From Ephydatia muelleri (taxonomy: Eukaryota > Porifera > Demospongiae > Spongillida > Spongillidae), in assembly GCA_013339895.1 (NCBI GenBank), contig JABACO010000046.1, forward strand, positions 62,001 to 126,000: DNA of 64,000 nt. Direction: 5' to 3'. The translations under genes and the position numbers were made by a program. Positions 42,401-48,400 of the stretch are shown here, in pieces. Numbering within the stretch: position 1 is the stretch's first letter; each line of letters opens with the position of its first letter. The notes under the pieces were generated by a model. It was not told where the DNA came from. It made no database searches and saw nothing but the letters and a program-made list of their open reading frames with translations.

Positions 42401-45400
42401 TGAGTGTGGTGGGAATATTTAGCAGCACCATTAATAATACTAACACAAAGACATGCTGCTATATGAAATGCAAATTTAATTAATTCAGATCAAACACACA
42501 TTCATATACACACACGTACATTGAACACCAATAGCAAATTCACACAAACATCATGTCCACACACAAAACATGACGGTGTGAGGACGAAACAGGGTTCTGG
42601 CATTCCAGCATGTGCAATTCCCATGGTGCACAATCCTAGTGCTTGCTGTGGGCTGGTTAACATTGGACAGCTTCACCCCACCCTCCCGACCCTCCCACTC
42701 CCTGTGTATTTGCCGTTATTGTGCTGTGCATTGTCAGCACAAACAACTCTAAGTACTTGTTGCAAGATTGGATTCATAGGAAATGTATCAGTGGAAATGT
42801 GTGCAGTGATACTTACCGCCTGTAGTGTTGTACACATAGTTCATAGCACACATAATTCAACAGAGGGAGAATAAAAATGAGTGTGGTGGGAATATTTAGC
42901 AGCACCATTAATAATACTAACACAAAGACATGCTGCTATATGAAATGCAAATGTCAAATCAAACACACAAACAAAATACACGAACGTACACTGAACACCA
43001 ATAGCAAATTCACACAGGGATGTGTGCCAAATACACATGCACATCTATTTAAATCATCATGTATACACACAAACAATGATGGTGTGAAGACTAAACAGAG
43101 TTCTGGCATTCGAGCATGAGCTATACAATCCCAGTGGTTGCTGTGGGCTGGATAGCATTGGGAGCTTCACCCCACCCTCCCTACCCTCACAATCCCCGTG
43201 TATTTGCCGTTTCTGTGTGTCAACACAAACAACTCTAAGTACTTGTTGCAAGATCGGATCCATAGGAAATGATCAGTGGAAATGTGTGCAGTGATACTTA
43301 CCCACTGCAGTGTTGTACACATATTTCATAGCACACATAATTCAAGAGAAGGAGAATAAAAATGAGTGTGGTGGGAATATTTAGCAGCACCATTAATAAT
43401 ACTAACACAAAGACATGCTGCTATATGAAATGCAAATGTCAAATCAAACACACATACAAAATACACGAACATACACTGAACACCAATAGCAAATTCACAC
43501 AGGGATGTGTGCCAAATACACAAGCACATCTATTTAAAACATCATGTATACACACAAAATATAAAGAGAAGGAGAATAAAAATGAGAGTGGAGGGAACAG
43601 TTCAATTCAATTCAATTCACAATTGAATATATACCTAACTAGATAAGCAAAACAGTAATTAACATCTAAGGAAGTGCAACAATGGAAACTTGTTCAATGA
43701 TACTTACCAGCTGTAGTGTTGTACACATAGTTCATAGCACACATAATTGAAGAGAAGGAGAATAAAAATGAGAGTGGAAGGAATTTCAAGTGCACCATTA
43801 ATAATACTAACACTAACACATGCCGCTGCATGAAATACAAATTTAGTTTCAAACACACACATGATTACACACATGCATACTGAACACCCATGGATGCAAA
43901 TTATCACATATATGTGTAATCAATTCACTAGCATATGTATCAGGAAACACATTTTAAAAACACAATAGTGAAAAGACTAAACAGGATTCCGACATTTGGG
44001 CATGTGCTATACACATGGTGCACAATTCTAGTGCTTGCTGTGGGCTAGTTAACATTGGAGAGCTTCACTCCACCCTCTCTACCTCCCACTCCTCGTGTAG
44101 TTGCCTTTGCTGTACAGTGCATTGTAAGCACAAACAACTCTAAGAACTACTAGATGTTGCGAGATTGGACACATAGGAAATGTATCAGTGGAAATGTGTG
44201 CAGTGATACTTACCGTCTGTAGTGTTGTACACATAGTTCATAGCACACATAATTCAAGAGAAGGAGAATAAAAATGAGAGTGGAGGGAACAGTTCAATTC
44301 AATTCAATTCACAATTGAATATATACCTAACTAGATAAGCAAAACAGTAATTAACATCTAAGGAAGTGCAACAATGGAAACTTGTTCAATGATACTTACC
44401 AGCTGTAGTGTTGTACACATAGTTCATAGCACACATAATTGAAGAGAAGGAGAATAAAAATGAATGTGGAGGGAATTTCAAGCTGCACCATTAATTATAC
44501 TAACACTAACACATGCCGCTGCAAGAAATACAAATTTAGTTTCAAACACACATATGATTACACACATGCATACTGAACACCCATGGATGCAAATTATCAC
44601 ATATATGTGTAATCAATTCACTAGCATATGTATCAGGAAACACATTTTAAAAACACAATAGTGAAAAGACTAAACAGGATTCCGACATTTGGGCATGTGC
44701 TATACACATGGTGCACAATTCTAGTGCTTGCTGTGGGCTAGTTAACATTGGAGAGCTTCACTCCACCCTCTCTACCTCCCACTCCTCGTGTAGTTGCCTT
44801 TGCTGTACAGTGCATTGTAAGCACAAACAACTCTAAGAACTACTAGATGTTGCGAGATTGGATCTATAGAAAATGTATCAGTGGAAATGTGTGCAGTGAT
44901 ACTTACCTCCTGTAGTGTTGTACACATAGTTCATAGCACACATAATTCAAGAGAAGGAGAATAAAAATGAGTGTGGTGGGAATTTCATTAATAACACTAA
45001 CAAAAAACACATGCCGCTATATGAAATGCAAATTTAATTAAGACAAATCAAACACACAAACATATAAACACACGTACACTGAACACCAATAGCAAATTCA
45101 CACAAGGATGTGTGCCAAATTACACATGCATATGATCATGTACACACACAAAACATGATTGTGTGAAGAATAAACAAGGTTCTGGCATTCGAGTATGTGC
45201 TATACACGTGATGGACAATCTCAGTGCTTGCTGTGCGCTGGTTAGCATTGGACAGCATCACTCCACCCTCCCTATCCTCCCACTCCCTGTGTATTTGCCT
45301 TTGCTGTGCAGTGCATTGTCAGCACAAACAACTCTAAGTACTTGTTGCAAGATTGGATCCATAGGAAATGTATCAGTGGAAATGTGTGCAGTGATACTTA

Positions 45401-48400
45401 CCCTCTGTAGTGTTGTACACATAGTTCATAGCAACACATAATTGAAGAGGAGAAGAATAAAAGTGAGTGTGTTGGCAAATGATAGCAGAACCATTTATTA
45501 TACCAACATAAACACAAGTCCATGCATGAAAACTCAGACCACACATTAAGACACTTACATGCACATACTCACACATGCTCTATGACACACAAATACATTG
45601 TATTACTACATTTTGGAAGAATGCGTTGGCACATAGTTTATGGAAGATTTTAAAGATTGTGCCAACAGAAGCACACAGAACTATTTACACACTGGAACAG
45701 GTACAGTGTACCTTCTATAAACAAACATTAATGACTTAACATATCAAAGGACACAAGAAATGCAACAATCGAAAATTGTTCTTTGATACTTACATCCTAT
45801 AGTGTTGTACACATAGTTCATAGCACACATAATTCAAGAGAAGGAAAGAAACATTATTGTATTGGACATTTTGTTCAATTATAATACTAAGATAAATACA
45901 TGCCACTGCAATAAACACACATGCAATTAATACATACACACATACACATACACAAACACACACTATGATGTCCATGCGAAGTCACACATGCAGCATGGCA
46001 AAATCACACATACACATGTCTATAAAACATCATGTACACACACAAAACATGATGGGGAGGGGACTAAAGAGGGTTCTGGTTTCCCAGGCATGCGATATAC
46101 ACATGGTGCTCTTCCTTAGTGCTTGCTATTAGTTTTCCAGCATTTGGGAGCTTCACTCCTCCCTCTCCACCCTCCCTATCCTCCCATTCTCTGTGTATTT
46201 GCCTTTGCTGTACAGTGCATTGTAAGCACAAACAACTCTAAGTACTTGCTGCAAGATTGGATCTATAAGAAATGTATCAGTGGAAATGTGTGCAGTGATA
46301 CTTACCACCTGTAGATTTGTACGCATAGTTCAAAGCACATGTGTAGTATATAAATTTGTGTGTATGTGTGTGTGTGTGTGTGTGTGTGTTGGAAAAAGAT
46401 TTGGACAAGCATTTAACATTTTGTACAGTGCCATTGCTACCATTGTAAAGTAGTGCACATTTACACAAATACATATCACTAGATAGATCACACATAGAAA
46501 AGGTTAAAATGAGCTTTGGTTGAAGTGTGAAAAGAGAGAAAACTAAGTTTGTAATGGTCAAATCTTCCATTATGGACCTATGCCAAATTGCAAATATACT
46601 CACACACACACACAATATGCACACACGTACAAACATGCACACGCAAACCTAAGTGTTAGATTAAATTACAAGTTTGCTAGTGGGAGCATTCTAAATTAAA
46701 TTAACTTCTCCAGCCGTTGGAAAAGTGACTTGGATGGAGGATTGTGTGGTTCACAGAGCCAGTAAGAAACGAAGTATGGTTCCCTTTGCCCTGTTACAGT
46801 GGTGTTTGATAGGATGTTAGAGTTAAATAGTCCTAACATGTGTAACTAGGATGTTCCACAATACGTATATCACTGATCGTGTATCAAACCCCTTTGCATG
46901 ATTTTGCACCAACCTATCATTTTTGTTACCTGCTCGGGAGGGGTATCATATCTTTAGCCATGCAGTCACATTGGAAAATGAAAGTATTGTGGATTCTGGA
47001 CAGAGGGCTGCATCATTGCGAGTGGAACAGTAGGACAACAACTTGGTGTTTCAGGCTCATGTGGCCAAGGATAACACAGTGTAACAAAGAGAAGGCTGTT
47101 CATGGTGTGTGGCGATGCAAGGATGATACTACAGTGCTGTGGACCTGTGCATGCATATAAGGAGTGAGTGGGAATATTAAAGGGACACGTGATTGCATGT
47201 GGTGTGGTGCATTGTATAGGCTCGGTCCCATCGCATGTATGGTGGCAGAAGTGGGATCGATCCCAAACTGTCATTTAGGATCCAGGAAGAGCATCTATGA
47301 CAGGGTGGAGGGTGAAGCTGAGTTGGACATGGTGAAACGGTAGACTGGCTGTGCACCCAAATGTGTAGACCTTTGAAGAGCCTGAAGCTAGCGGTACCCT
47401 AAAGTGGAGAACATGATGACGGTGGGGGCCATGCCAAAGCTAAGAGGACCTGTCAGCCATCATGTTAGTAGATTGAGTGGAAAGTTAAGCAGTAATGGGA
47501 AGGGATGTCTAGAGCGTACTCCAGCAGCATGAATGTTGCAAGGGAAATGTGACAATGCATGGGGATCATCAATGCAGCAGTGCTGAAGGAGTGGTGATCA
47601 GGTGGACGAACCCTTCAATCCCCTCTATATAGTACATTGTATTGGACTGTATGTCTGCTGTGTGAACTATGTGTATTCGGGGGTCTGGTGATTGGATGAG
47701 CTACCAGAGTTGGTAAAGCTTGGAGAAGCAGCTTGACACTAGCATCGCTCAAGCTGAGGCTAGTTCGAATAGTCACATGGAGCTAAAGCAATGTAAAAGG
47801 ATACTACTAGTGACGATTGAACCTTGTTAACATTACCATATGTGTGGTGTGCTTATGTCATGGTAAATGACTATTTGTGTGAGTGGCATCATGATATATC
47901 CTCCATAGGTGTAATGTGGCCCCCAATTCTGATACAACAAATGTCAATGAATGAGCTACATGTGGGTCACTGAATCATGCATGAAATACTGCCATTACAA
48001 AATCGATTCATTTTAACATGCACAATTCCTGTTCCTGGTAGGCCTACAAGAATGATTGATTGTTACATCACAACATAGCTCTATTGTAGCCATTATTGCA
48101 AAAGGGACACCATTTTCGAAGTGTTTTGATTGTATTTGTTGTGATTTTCAGCAGCATACATAAATAATCAGAACAAGGTAAAAACAACATTCTGAAGGCA
48201 AGCAACGGCATAAATATGTGCTCTATACTTCTAATGAAAAGGAAACAAAATTTGCAAATCAATGTTATGAATAACATGAGATGCTCAAATAGGTGGGAAC
48301 TAAAGAATTCCATGTGGGAATGACACTCTCAGTGAAAAAGTTAAATCATAAAGTATGATGAGGCAGGATCTTGATCTCAGAACACGATTAAGAATATCCT

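Noticed and set aside
34624-43529. A 67-codon minus frame and an 80-codon plus frame repeated in many array units
   Set aside because: They recur because the DNA unit recurs, end at varying points, and on the minus strand overlap the branch/acceptor region; substitutions show no codon pattern by eye.
46860-47230. Complete LTR retrotransposon
   Set aside because: Only one LTR-like end and a primer-site-like word were found; no second LTR, no gag or pol frame.
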